From NCBI GenBank assembly GCA_009469665.1, contig SSTB01000110.1, positions 1 through 17,130 of the forward strand: a stretch of DNA of 17,130 nucleotides, written 5' to 3'. The notes under the pieces were generated by a model. It had not been told where the DNA came from and did no database searches. It was given only the letters and a program-made list of their open reading frames with translations. Every line of letters starts with the position of its first letter. The first letter of the stretch is position 1. The translations under genes were made by a program, and so were the position numbers. This document shows, piece after piece, positions 1 through 7,857 of this stretch. The DNA is from Azonexaceae bacterium (GTDB lineage: Bacteria > Pseudomonadota > Gammaproteobacteria > Burkholderiales > Rhodocyclaceae).

Positions 1-131
1 GCGGCCACGTCGGTGGGGGAGATGTAGAGGGCGATGTTGCTGTTGAGCGCGTTAAGCACCAAGGCGGCGATGACGCCGAGGATGGCGAGGGCGCCGCCGA
101 TGAGGGCGAGGCGTTTGTGGCGGGTCTTCAT
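1..131 (-). CDS. ccmE: Cytochrome c maturation protein CcmE, N-terminal part (runs off the window)
   Basis: This is the start of the periplasmic heme chaperone, which binds heme covalently and passes it to the cytochrome c heme lyase. Only about 43 codons are present. Visible are a basic N-terminus ([10 protein letters not shown]), one hydrophobic anchor segment (roughly residues 8-27) and the family-typical [15 protein letters not shown] stretch just after the membrane anchor. The heme-binding histidine lies beyond the window edge and cannot be checked. The ATG (129-131) overlaps the ccmD stop as ATGA, which supports both the start and translational coupling. Identity rests on the N-terminal pattern together with its place after ccmABCD. 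Confidence 0.9.
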   Translation of the reverse strand, partial: MKTRHKRLALIGGALAILGVIAALVLNALNSNIALYISPTDVA

Positions 132-328
132 GCGTCGGAGGTTCCGGAATTGCTGCGGGATTCGGCGCGCAACTGGCGCTTGAGGAGGGCGATGGTGTTC
201 TTTCGATGGCGGGCGACGAGGATCGGTTCAACGATCATGATGAGGGCGGTGACGCCGAAGGATCCCCAGACGTAACCGGCGTAGCCGCCCATGGCCAGGA
301 AATCGGCGAAGCTGTTCCAGTGGATCAC
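128..328 (-). CDS. ccmD: Heme exporter protein CcmD
   Basis: This is a small inner-membrane protein (66 aa) that helps release holo-CcmE from the CcmABC complex. It has the family pattern: a short N-terminus with a [12 protein letters not shown] motif (residues 14-25), one transmembrane helix (about 18-38) and a basic cytoplasmic tail (RHRKN, KRQLRAE). Its length is normal for the family. Translation starts at GTG, overlapping the ccmC stop as GTGA, with a strong Shine-Dalgarno sequence just upstream inside ccmC. Its stop overlaps the ccmE ATG. The short length alone would make the call weak, but motif and position between ccmC and ccmE make it secure. Confidence 0.92.
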   Translation of the reverse strand: MIHWNSFADFLAMGGYAGYVWGSFGVTALIMIVEPILVARHRKNTIALLKRQLRAESRSNSGTSDA

Positions 329-1074
329 TTTTCACCTCCGGCCAGCAGTGCCTTGACCCAGTCGGTGTGGCGCTCCCTTTCCAGCATGATGGTGCGCACC
401 CGCATGAGGGCGACGGCGATGGAATACATCCAGAAGCACAGCGCCATGAGCAGCATGCCCCAGAGCATGGTGGAGGCCATGGCGGGGGATTTGGTGAGGC
501 TTACCGAGGCGCCCTGGTGCAGGGTGTTCCACCACTTCACCGAGAAATAGATGATGGGCACGTTCACCACGCCCACCAGCAGGAGCAGGCCGCCGGCCTT
601 GTCGGCCCGGCGGGGGTCGTCGATGGCCGCCACCAGTGCCATGTAGCCGATGTAAAGGAAGAGCAGGATCAGTTCGGAAGTCAGTCGGGCGTCCCACACC
701 CACCAGGCGCCCCACATAGGCTTGCCCCACAGGGCGCCGGTCCACAGGGAAAGGAAGGCCATCAGCGCCCCGGTGGGGGCGAGAGCCTGGGCCATCATCC
801 CCGAGAGGCGGGTATTGAAGGCCAAGCCGATGGCTGCCCAGAAGGCCATGACCAGATAGATGAACATGGACATCCACGAGGCCGGCACGTGGATGAAGAT
901 GATCCGGTAGCCCTCGCCCTGCTGGAAGTCTGTGGGGGCTACCAGCATGCCCAGCCACAGGCCGGCCAGGCCGAAGACCAACGAAACGGCGGCGAAATAG
1001 GGCACCAGAGCCCCGGCCAGGGGATAGAAGGCGGACGGTGCAGCGAAGCGGTAGAGCTTGAAGGCGTCTTTCAT
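325..1074 (-). CDS. ccmC: Heme exporter protein CcmC (heme-handling membrane protein)
   Basis: This is an integral inner-membrane protein (249 aa) that presents heme to CcmE on the periplasmic side. The heme-handling tryptophan-rich motif is intact (WGAWWVWD, residues 121-128). The two expected heme-ligand histidines are visible as H62 (IIFIHVPASW) and H186 (WWNTLHQGAS). About six hydrophobic helices can be traced across the protein. The length fits the family. The ATG at 1072-1074 overlaps the ccmB stop (ATGA), and its own stop overlaps the ccmD GTG, so it is the middle gene of a translationally coupled operon. No anomalies were seen. Confidence 0.97.
   Translation of the reverse strand: MKDAFKLYRFAAPSAFYPLAGALVPYFAAVSLVFGLAGLWLGMLVAPTDFQQGEGYRIIFIHVPASWMSMFIYLVMAFWAAIGLAFNTRLSGMMAQALAPTGALMAFLSLWTGALWGKPMWGAWWVWDARLTSELILLFLYIGYMALVAAIDDPRRADKAGGLLLLVGVVNVPIIYFSVKWWNTLHQGASVSLTKSPAMASTMLWGMLLMALCFWMYSIAVALMRVRTIMLERERHTDWVKALLAGGEK
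332..339 (-). promoter_or_regulatory. Ribosome-binding site deciding the GTG start of ccmD
   Basis: On the minus strand the last codons of ccmC read GGAGGTGA, a near-perfect Shine-Dalgarno sequence, followed by three A and then the GTG at 326-328. It fixes the non-ATG start of ccmD and explains how the overlapping gene is initiated. Confidence 0.75.
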
Positions 1075-1739
1075 TCGAGGGCGATCTTCAGGGCGGCGGC
1101 GGCAGCCCAGGGGGCGAAGCCGAGGGCGGCGCAGGTCAGGGCGGCCAACAGGGACAGGTGGGCCTGGCCACCGAGACCGGATACGGCGGCATCCACCGCA
1201 CCGGCGCCAAAAATCAAAACCGGAATATACAGGGGCAACACGAGGAGCGACAGCAGCACGCCGCCGCCCCGCAGTCCCAGGGTTAACGCGGCGCCGATGC
1301 CGCCTATTCCCGAAAGGGCGGGGGTACCGAGCAATATCGAGCCCGTGAGCACCAGGAGCCCGTCGGCGGAGAGGTCGAATTGCAGGCCCAGGATGGGGGC
1401 GAGCATGGCCAGGGGCAGGCCCGAGACCAGCCAGTGAGCGATCACTTTCCCGAGAACCACGAGCCCCAAGGGGTGGGGCGCCAGGGCCAGTTGCTCCAGG
1501 GTGCCATCCCTATGGTCGTCGGCGAAGAGCCTGGGGAGCGAGAGCATGGTGGCCAGCAAGGCGGCGACCCACAACACCCCGGGGGCGAGCTTGCGCAGCA
1601 GATCGGGTTCGGGGCCGACGCCCAGGGGGAAAAGGCTGACCACGATGATGAAGAAGAACAGGGCAGAGACGATATCCGCCTGCCGGCGCAGGGCGAGTCG
1701 CAGGTCGCGGCCGATGACAGCGGTGACGATGGAGAGCAT
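1071..1739 (-). CDS. ccmB: Heme exporter ABC permease CcmB
   Basis: This is the membrane permease of the CcmAB transporter, which uses ATP to drive release of holo-CcmE from CcmC. The start is placed at the ATG 1737-1739, giving 222 aa, the normal CcmB size. The longer open frame upstream only antisenses or overlaps ccmA. Family signatures visible are DDHRDGTLEQLAL (about residues 74-86), the GTPALSGIGGIGAALT loop (about 138-153) and LPLYIPVLIFG (about 167-177), with about six hydrophobic helices. The start overlaps the ccmA stop by one base (TGATG), and the end overlaps ccmC as ATGA. Confidence 0.96.
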   Translation of the reverse strand: MLSIVTAVIGRDLRLALRRQADIVSALFFFIIVVSLFPLGVGPEPDLLRKLAPGVLWVAALLATMLSLPRLFADDHRDGTLEQLALAPHPLGLVVLGKVIAHWLVSGLPLAMLAPILGLQFDLSADGLLVLTGSILLGTPALSGIGGIGAALTLGLRGGGVLLSLLVLPLYIPVLIFGAGAVDAAVSGLGGQAHLSLLAALTCAALGFAPWAAAAALKIALE

Positions 1740-2353
1740 CAAGAAAGCCGTAATTCCTTGACCGCCCCGGCGGGGATGTCGACGGCCTGGTGGGTGGTCA
1801 TCACGGCGACCCCGCCCCGTTGTAGGTGGGCGCCGATAAGTCCGGCCAGCCACGCGACGGCACCGACGTCCAGGGCCACAAACGGTTCGTCCAGAACCCA
1901 CAGGGGGCGCTTTTCCTTGACCAGCCGAGCCAGGGCGACGCGGCGCTTCTGGCCCTGGGAAAGATACTTGCAGGCCAGGTCTTCTCGGCCGGCGAGGCCC
2001 ACCTGCTCCAGAGCGTTGAGGGCGTCATCCTCGGACAGGTCTTCCTCGGCCAGCCGGGCGGCGGCCAAGAGGTTTTCCAGGGCGGTCAATTCTTCCTTGA
2101 TGGCGTTCTGGTGACCTAGATAGCAGAGATCCGCACGGAAATCGTCGCCCAGAACTTTGATCGGCTCACCCCTCCAGCGGATGGTGCCCGCTTCAGGCGG
2201 CAGTAGGCCGATAAGCATGCGCAGCAGGCTGGTCTTGCCGGCGCCGTTTTTCCCTTGCAGGTAAAGCAATTCACCCGCGGCGACGCGAAAGCCCACGCCG
2301 GCGAAAAGGCGGCGGTCGCCGCGCACGCATTCCAGGTTGTCTGCTTCCAGCAT
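1739..2353 (-). CDS. ccmA: Cytochrome c biogenesis ATP-binding protein CcmA
   Basis: This is the ATPase subunit of the CcmAB complex, acting at the cytoplasmic face of the inner membrane. The start is taken at the ATG 2351-2353 (MLEADNLECVRGDRRLF), giving 204 aa, which matches CcmA. A start 23 codons further upstream would add an unrelated leader that runs through the putative promoter. Visible ABC motifs are Walker A GKNGAGKTS (about residues 35-43), Q-loop region LGHQN, signature YLSQGQKRR (about 131-139), Walker B LWVLDEP (about 151-157) and the switch histidine in MTTHQ. It is the first gene of the ccmABCDE unit. The ribosome-binding site is weak. Confidence 0.96.
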   Translation of the reverse strand: MLEADNLECVRGDRRLFAGVGFRVAAGELLYLQGKNGAGKTSLLRMLIGLLPPEAGTIRWRGEPIKVLGDDFRADLCYLGHQNAIKEELTALENLLAAARLAEEDLSEDDALNALEQVGLAGREDLACKYLSQGQKRRVALARLVKEKRPLWVLDEPFVALDVGAVAWLAGLIGAHLQRGGVAVMTTHQAVDIPAGAVKELRLS

Positions 2354-2394
2354 GAAAAAACCGCGAAAAATCAGGGCCGAATTATGAGGGCGCC

Positions 2395-2422
2395 AGTGTA
2401 CCGGCAGAATGACCGGAATCAA
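2395..2422 (-). promoter_or_regulatory. Candidate sigma-70 promoter for the ccm operon
   Basis: On the minus strand, TTGATT (2417-2422) and TACACT (2395-2400) are separated by 16 bases, each matching the -35 and -10 consensus at four of six positions. Transcription would begin about 35 bases before the ccmA ATG. The 75-base gap between the upstream regulator gene and ccmA contains no convincing terminator, so read-through from the signalling operon is also possible. Assigned by eye only. Confidence 0.3.
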
Positions 2423-2428
2423 AAGCTC

Positions 2429-4570
2429 TCAGTGAGTCGCGGCGGGCAGGGTCGCGGAGTGCAGCAGGGCGGCCAAGTCCGCCGCGGGCATCGGCTTGGC
2501 GAAGTGGTAGCCCTGGGCGTGACGGCGCCCGAGTTCCAGCAGTTTCTCCGCCTGGCCTTCGGTTTCGACACCCTCGGCCACGACCTGCAAGCCGAAACGC
2601 TGGGCCAGGGAGACGATGGCGCCCACGATGGCTTCGTCCTGGGGGTCGGTGGTGAGATCGCGGACGAAACTGCGGTCGACCTTGAGTTGGTCGACTGGAA
2701 AGCGTTTCAGGTAGCCGAGAGAAGAGTATCCGGTGCCGAAATCGTCCAGGGCGATGGGGAATCCTGCGTTCCGCAGCGCGGCGAGTTTGGGGACCGCGGC
2801 TTCGGCATGGGGCATGAGCGAGGTCTCGGTCAATTCGAGGGTGAGGCATTCGGCGGGAATGCCGCGCAGCCGAATGGTGCTCAGTAATCGAGCCAGCAGG
2901 TCGCCCTCATCGAAATCCAGCGCCGAGAGGTTGATGGCGATGGACCACTGGGGCTCCAGGAGACCGCGGGAGCGCCAGTCGGCGATCTGATCGCACGCGA
3001 GTTCGAGGACGCAGTGACTGATGGCGCGGATCAAACCGCTTTCTTCGGCCAGGGGGATGAAGTCCGCCGGGTAGAGCAGGCCGCGCTCGGGGTGTTGCCA
3101 ACGAATCAGGGCTTCCGCCCCGACCATCCGGCCACAGGCGAGATCGACGCGGGGCTGGTAGTGCAGGAGGAATTCCCCCTGCGATATCGCGCGGCGGAGG
3201 TCGGCTTCCTGCTGCAGGCGAGCGCTGGCCGCCTGACCGGCGTGATTGCTGTAGAAAACGAAGCTGTCGCGGCCCAGCTTCTGGGCTGCGTGGCAGGCTT
3301 GCTCGGCGTGCTCCAGAAGGGTGGCCACATCCCCGCCGTCTTCGGGATAGAGGGCAAGGCCCACGGAGGCGGTGATGATCGATTCCTCGTTGCCGAGCTG
3401 AACGGGCTGACGAATCGTGGCCAGAATGCGTTCGGCCAGCCCTGAGGCATCGGCTTCGCGACGCAATTGAGAGAGCAGGACCAGAAACTGATCGCCGCCT
3501 GCTCTCGCCGCGACTTCGATACCCTCCGGGGTATGGACCATTCCCTTGCGGTTCGCCTCGCGCACGGTCGAGATGATGCGGAAGGCCATGGCCTTCAGCA
3601 TGGCGTCGCCCGCGTCGTTGCCCAGGCCGATGTTGATTTCCTTGAAGTGGTCGAGGTCAATGAACAGCAGGGCGCATTGCCCGGATCCATTGCGCGCCTG
3701 CTCCAGGGTATGCGCCGCAACTTCCAGGAAGAACTGGCGCGAGGGCAAGCCAGTGGTCACATCATGATACGACAGGAAGCGCATGCGCTCTTCGTAGGCG
3801 ACGGTTTCGCTGATGTCTTGCAGGATGGCTTCGACCCTGTGCGATTGCCCACCGTTTTCGGCCAAGCTGCGACCCGACTCCAGAAAGTCGAGGGTGCCCG
3901 ACACCGGGTGGGCGTAACGGTAGCGCACCTGATAGTTGCGCCTCTGGGTGAGGGCGCAGCACCGGGCAGCCTCCAGGGCCTCGCGATCCGCGGGCAGGAC
4001 GCGATCGAGCAGTTCTTCAGGGCCTCCCCGTTGCAGGGCATCCGCACTCAGGCCCGCCAGGGCGGGGAGTTGCCTGGAAAAGGTGAATAGGCCTGCATCG
4101 GGCGACCACTCCCAACTCCCCATGCGCGCGAGACGCTGTGCATTGTCGAGGCGACTGCGGCTCGCGGCCAGTTCAGAGCGGACCTTCGCCGCCCTCAGGT
4201 TGAAGCGTACCCGATGGATCAGCAGGCTCCAGTGGATGGGTTTGGTGATGAAGTCGTCCGCGCCGCTGCGGTAGGCGCGCTCGACAGAATCAGTATCGTC
4301 CAGGCCGGTGAGCATCATGATCGCCAGATCGGGGCCCCCGGGGAGCGACCGTAGCCGCCGGCAGGCTTCGAAGCCGTCAATGCCGGGCATGAGGATATCC
4401 AGCAACACCAGGTCGGGTTGCGCCTCGCGGCTCAGTCGGAGCCCCTCTTCGCCGTTCGCGGCTTCGGTTACGGTGAAGCCTGCCTGCACCAATGTTTGCG
4501 CGGCCATGGTGCGCAGAACCAGGTCATCATCGACGAGCAGGATGCGGAAGTTTTCCAGGGGCGCGTTCAT
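2429..4570 (-). CDS. Response regulator with REC-PAS-GGDEF-EAL domains (predicted c-di-GMP phosphodiesterase)
   Basis: This is a 713-aa cytoplasmic regulator. It has an N-terminal receiver (about residues 8-125; acidic pocket D14-D16, phosphoacceptor D58, T88, K110), a PAS-like segment (about 145-255), a GGDEF domain (about 262-440) and an EAL domain (about 455-705). The GGDEF signature reads GGDQF (358-362), lacking the catalytic glutamate, so cyclase activity is doubtful. The EAL domain keeps EALIRW (486-491), NLSA (547-550), ELTET (579-583), DDFGTG (609-614), KVDRSFV (630-636) and EGVET (666-670), so c-di-GMP hydrolysis is likely. The ATG 4568-4570 overlaps the kinase stop as ATGA, preferred over an ATG three codons upstream. 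The cognate kinase is presumably the adjacent hybrid kinase, through its Hpt domain. Confidence 0.9.
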   Translation of the reverse strand: MNAPLENFRILLVDDDLVLRTMAAQTLVQAGFTVTEAANGEEGLRLSREAQPDLVLLDILMPGIDGFEACRRLRSLPGGPDLAIMMLTGLDDTDSVERAYRSGADDFITKPIHWSLLIHRVRFNLRAAKVRSELAASRSRLDNAQRLARMGSWEWSPDAGLFTFSRQLPALAGLSADALQRGGPEELLDRVLPADREALEAARCCALTQRRNYQVRYRYAHPVSGTLDFLESGRSLAENGGQSHRVEAILQDISETVAYEERMRFLSYHDVTTGLPSRQFFLEVAAHTLEQARNGSGQCALLFIDLDHFKEINIGLGNDAGDAMLKAMAFRIISTVREANRKGMVHTPEGIEVAARAGGDQFLVLLSQLRREADASGLAERILATIRQPVQLGNEESIITASVGLALYPEDGGDVATLLEHAEQACHAAQKLGRDSFVFYSNHAGQAASARLQQEADLRRAISQGEFLLHYQPRVDLACGRMVGAEALIRWQHPERGLLYPADFIPLAEESGLIRAISHCVLELACDQIADWRSRGLLEPQWSIAINLSALDFDEGDLLARLLSTIRLRGIPAECLTLELTETSLMPHAEAAVPKLAALRNAGFPIALDDFGTGYSSLGYLKRFPVDQLKVDRSFVRDLTTDPQDEAIVGAIVSLAQRFGLQVVAEGVETEGQAEKLLELGRRHAQGYHFAKPMPAADLAALLHSATLPAATH

Positions 4571-7293
4571 GGTGAACATTGTTCCGGGGAAAACCACTGG
4601 GGTGCAAGGCCCGTGGCGGCCCGCCTGGCCTGATCGAGGCCTTGGAGCAACCGACCGGATTGGGGTGGGACGCTTGCGCCGTCGCCGGAGTTCAGGAGCG
4701 CTTCCGCGTCCCGGGCCATGCCGGCGAGGGACCGGGCGCCGACGGCGCCCGCCGAGGACTTGAGGGTGTGGGCGAGACGCCGGCAAAGCCCAAGGTCGCC
4801 AACCCTTTCGGCGGCTTCCATCTCGGTGAGCATACGGGTGGCTTCCGCAAAGAACATGCCCAGGAGGCGTGCGGCGAGGGGGTTGCCGCTCTGGGCTGCA
4901 AATCCTCCGAGCACAGTCGGATCGAATGCCTCGCTCGCCTCGGGGGGGCTTGCTTCGGTTGTGACGACCTTCTCTGGGGGGCTGCACTGGCCGGTGTGGC
5001 GACTCAGCATCGCTTCGATCTGCGGCCGGGTGAAGGGCTTGGCAAGGTGATCGTTCATGCCTGCTGCGAGGCAGCGCTCCCGATCACCCGGCATGGCGTT
5101 GGCGGTCAAAGCGACGATGGGGAGGGGCTTGCGCTCCGCCTGGGCGGCCTCCCAGTCTCGGATGGCGCGTGTTGCGGTATAGCCGTCCATGACTGGCATT
5201 TGGCAGTCCATGAACACGAGGTCGAAGGGGGCGCCGCTCTGGACGGCGGCAAGGGCCTCTTCTCCATTTTCGGCCGAGGCGACGGTACAGCCGAGTTGCT
5301 GGAGCAGGGTGACCGCGAGCAGGGTATTGACCGGATTGTCCTCGACGACCAGGATTTCGAGGCCGCGATAGGGCGCCGTGACCGCGCTCGCAATCGTGCC
5401 AGTTTCAATGGGGCGATCGGCAGTGAGGACGCGCCGCAGGTCTTCAAGAACGACAGGTTTGCGTAAAAGCGCCGCGCCTTCCATACCGGCCCGACCGATG
5501 GCGTTTCCTTTGAGCGGAACCATGACGATGATCCGCTGCTCCGGGCGCCCTGGTCCGATGTGGCTGGCGAGGGCATCGTCCACGACGATCAGGTCGAATT
5601 CAGCGCAGTTGTCGGGAACCGTCGCGGCTCCCTCGGCGCGGGCGCCCAGAACGGAAAGACAGGCGGCCAGGTGGCGCCTCGCGGTATCTCCCGGGTGGAT
5701 GATCAGCGCCCGTTGCCCCGCGATGGGCGGGGAGACACTCCCTGGCTCCGGGTGGGGCAGCGGCCCAGGTCGTGCCGGGAGGATGATCCAGAAAGCGGAG
5801 CCCCGTTCCGGTGTGCTGTGGAATCCGACCTGCCCGTGCATCAGTTCAACCAATTGGCGCACGATGGCCAGCCCCAGGCCGGTGCCCCCGAACTGTCGGG
5901 TGGTGGAGGTATCCGCCTGGGAAAAAGCAGAGAAGATCGAGGTCGCGGCCTCCGCAGGCACCCCGGTGCCGGTATCCCGCACCACGACGGCGAACTCGCC
6001 CGGGCCAAGAGCGCTTCCGGGCGGCAGGTCTTCGGGTCGATCGGTGACCAGGATGTCGATTTGCCCGGTGGTGGTGAATTTCACCGCGTTGCTGACCAGG
6101 TTGCCGATCATCTGCTTCAGACGGTAGGGGTCGCCGGTCAGCGATGGCGGGACTCCCGGCGCTACGGCGCAGGCGATTTCGAGTCCCTTGTCCTGGGCGG
6201 GGCCCGCGTGGGCCACGACGACCTCTTCGACCAGGGGGCGGATCGCGAAGGGAGCATCTTCGAGCTCCAATTTGCCCGCTTCGATTTTGGAAAAATCCAG
6301 AATATCGTTGATGAGGCGCAGCAGGGTGTCGGCCGAGGTTCGCACCGTTTCGGTGAAACGTTTTTGGTCGGGAGAGAGGGGCGTTGCGAGGAGGATTTCG
6401 GTCATGCCGATGACGCCGTTCATCGGAGTCCGGATTTCATGGCTCATGTTGGCCAGGAACTGGGATTTCGCCAGGTTGGCCGATTCGGCCTGTTCCTTGG
6501 CCAGCCGCAATTCCGCCGTACGTTCCGCCACAAGCAGTTCCAGGTGCTCACGGTGGCGCTGCAGTTCGGAGTCCCGGATGACGACTTCGTCGAGCATGCG
6601 GTTGAAGCCTTCGATCAGGGTGTCGAGTTCGCTGATCCCCCTTCCTCCCGGGACGCGCAGGTCATAGCGCTTTTCCTCACCGATGCGGCGCGCGGTGAGC
6701 GCCATGTCGACCAGGGGCTGGCTGATTCGCCGCTGCAGATGCGTCGCCAAACCGAGGGCGACGGCGAAGACCGCGACCGTCACGGCGAAGCCGAAAAGCA
6801 GGCTTTGGTAGGCGTGGGCCCACATGGCGGAAAGGTCGACGGCCAGGATCAAGGTTCCCAGCGCCTCCCCCCGGTCCTCGATCGGCTGCCTGAGTCTCAA
6901 GGTGTGGGCGAGGGTGAAGGGCTGCGGCAAATTGGCATCCAGAACGGGCGTGTCTGTCCAGCTAGACGGATCAGAGCTGGGGGGGAAACGGGCCAGCAGG
7001 CTGCCATTCGGTCTGAGAATCCAGGCGCCTTCGACCCCTTCGCGCCGGTCGAGGGACTGGAGCAGGGCCTGGGCAGCGTCAGGATCGTCGAAGCGCAAGG
7101 CGGCTTCGCTATTGCGGGCGATGACTTCGGCGAGTGCAGACAACTGCCCGATCCGCGCCGACTGTTCCCGCACCAGGCCGCTGAGGGAGAAATACGCCAG
7201 GAGCAAAACCAGGCCGAAGCCCATGGCGAGGGCGACGATCCACTGGAGCTGAGCGCCCAGGGGACGTTCCGAGCGTATGGCCTTGGCGTTCAT
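4567..7293 (-). CDS. Hybrid sensor histidine kinase: CHASE8-HAMP-HisKA-HATPase-REC-REC-Hpt
   Basis: This is a 908-aa inner-membrane sensor kinase. One helix (about 16-38) is followed by a periplasmic segment resembling the CHASE8 sensor of YfiN (about 43-155; [10 protein letters not shown] at 61-70). A second helix (about 163-184) leads to a HAMP domain (about 186-240). HisKA has phosphoacceptor H285 ([12 protein letters not shown]). The ATPase domain has N-box NLVSNAVKF (398-406), DTGTG (440-444) and GGTGLGL (469-475). A degenerate receiver (about 526-625) keeps D572 and K612 but lacks the acidic pair. A full receiver (about 645-760) has E651, D652, D696 and K752. A C-terminal Hpt domain has H842 (AHTLKSSAG). 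The start overlaps the YfiR-like stop (ATGA); the end overlaps the response regulator start. A His-Asp-His relay to the next gene is the expected output. Confidence 0.93.
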   Translation of the reverse strand: MNAKAIRSERPLGAQLQWIVALAMGFGLVLLLAYFSLSGLVREQSARIGQLSALAEVIARNSEAALRFDDPDAAQALLQSLDRREGVEGAWILRPNGSLLARFPPSSDPSSWTDTPVLDANLPQPFTLAHTLRLRQPIEDRGEALGTLILAVDLSAMWAHAYQSLLFGFAVTVAVFAVALGLATHLQRRISQPLVDMALTARRIGEEKRYDLRVPGGRGISELDTLIEGFNRMLDEVVIRDSELQRHREHLELLVAERTAELRLAKEQAESANLAKSQFLANMSHEIRTPMNGVIGMTEILLATPLSPDQKRFTETVRTSADTLLRLINDILDFSKIEAGKLELEDAPFAIRPLVEEVVVAHAGPAQDKGLEIACAVAPGVPPSLTGDPYRLKQMIGNLVSNAVKFTTTGQIDILVTDRPEDLPPGSALGPGEFAVVVRDTGTGVPAEAATSIFSAFSQADTSTTRQFGGTGLGLAIVRQLVELMHGQVGFHSTPERGSAFWIILPARPGPLPHPEPGSVSPPIAGQRALIIHPGDTARRHLAACLSVLGARAEGAATVPDNCAEFDLIVVDDALASHIGPGRPEQRIIVMVPLKGNAIGRAGMEGAALLRKPVVLEDLRRVLTADRPIETGTIASAVTAPYRGLEILVVEDNPVNTLLAVTLLQQLGCTVASAENGEEALAAVQSGAPFDLVFMDCQMPVMDGYTATRAIRDWEAAQAERKPLPIVALTANAMPGDRERCLAAGMNDHLAKPFTRPQIEAMLSRHTGQCSPPEKVVTTEASPPEASEAFDPTVLGGFAAQSGNPLAARLLGMFFAEATRMLTEMEAAERVGDLGLCRRLAHTLKSSAGAVGARSLAGMARDAEALLNSGDGASVPPQSGRLLQGLDQARRAATGLAPQWFSPEQCSP

Positions 7294-7850
7294 CGCGCTC
7301 TTCCGTCCACGACACTGCGCGCCAGCCGCAGGAGCTGGGAACTGGCCTTCAACTGCGCCTGGGAGAGCACGGCGAGGTTGATTTCGAACTGCAGGCGATT
7401 GTCGGCACGGACCAGCCCGATCATGCCCCCCACTTCGATGAAGCCCTCGGCGTCGCTGATGGTCAGCACCGGGCTGGAGTGCAGGGCGCGCAACACGCTG
7501 ACGAAACGCCGGCTGTCCTGATCGGGGACGTAGAGCGCGTGGCAGCCACGGGCGTCTTCGGCACCGAGTGCCGGGCGGACCGAGACGGGATGCCCCTTGA
7601 CGAATTTTCCCGAAATTCCGGTGAAGGCGCTTGCCGCATCACTCCCCAGGATGCCGAGGACTAGAGGCGAGTCCGCAGTGGGCAGCAGGCGTTCGGGCCA
7701 ATCGACATAGCGCAGGAAGTTGAGCAGATAGGCCCCCAGCAACTGCTGGTCGCTCAAGACCTGCTGCTACGCGAAACCTGCCGGGCTTGGGCACAAAGGG
7801 GCAAGCCCGGCCGCGAGAATCCGGCGGAACAGCCGGCGGCGTTCGCTCAT
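7290..7850 (-). pseudogene. YfiR-like (DUF4154) periplasmic protein interrupted by an in-frame TAG
   Basis: Codons 32-186 encode a YfiR/HmsC-family domain: LLNFLRYVDWP near the start, [24 protein letters not shown] and [10 protein letters not shown] at the end. In P. aeruginosa, YfiR is a periplasmic inhibitor of the CHASE8-bearing enzyme YfiN. Reading upstream in the same frame reaches an ATG at 7848-7850 whose first 27 codons form a signal peptide (MSERRRLFRRILAAGLAPL, ending in SPAGFA). Codon 28 is TAG (7767-7769), followed by CAG CAG, so one C-to-T change from CAG would explain it. With the stop repaired the protein would be 186 aa, normal for the family. The only downstream initiation seen is a TTG (7755-7757), which would yield a product without export signal. 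It lies 7 bases after the receptor gene and overlaps the kinase start. Alternatives are amber read-through or a sequence error. Confidence 0.75.
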
Positions 7851-7857
7851 GGCGGGC

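Noticed and set aside
5560..7521. Long open frame (653 codons) on the plus strand
   Set aside because: It lies antisense to the hybrid kinase, whose domains are unmistakable; its residues show no family pattern. It is a high-GC shadow.
7290..7757. YfiR-like gene taken as an intact 155-codon gene starting at TTG
   Set aside because: The family is periplasmic, and a fitting signal peptide lies directly upstream in the same frame, so the TTG form would lack export; the TAG-interrupted reading explains the sequence better.
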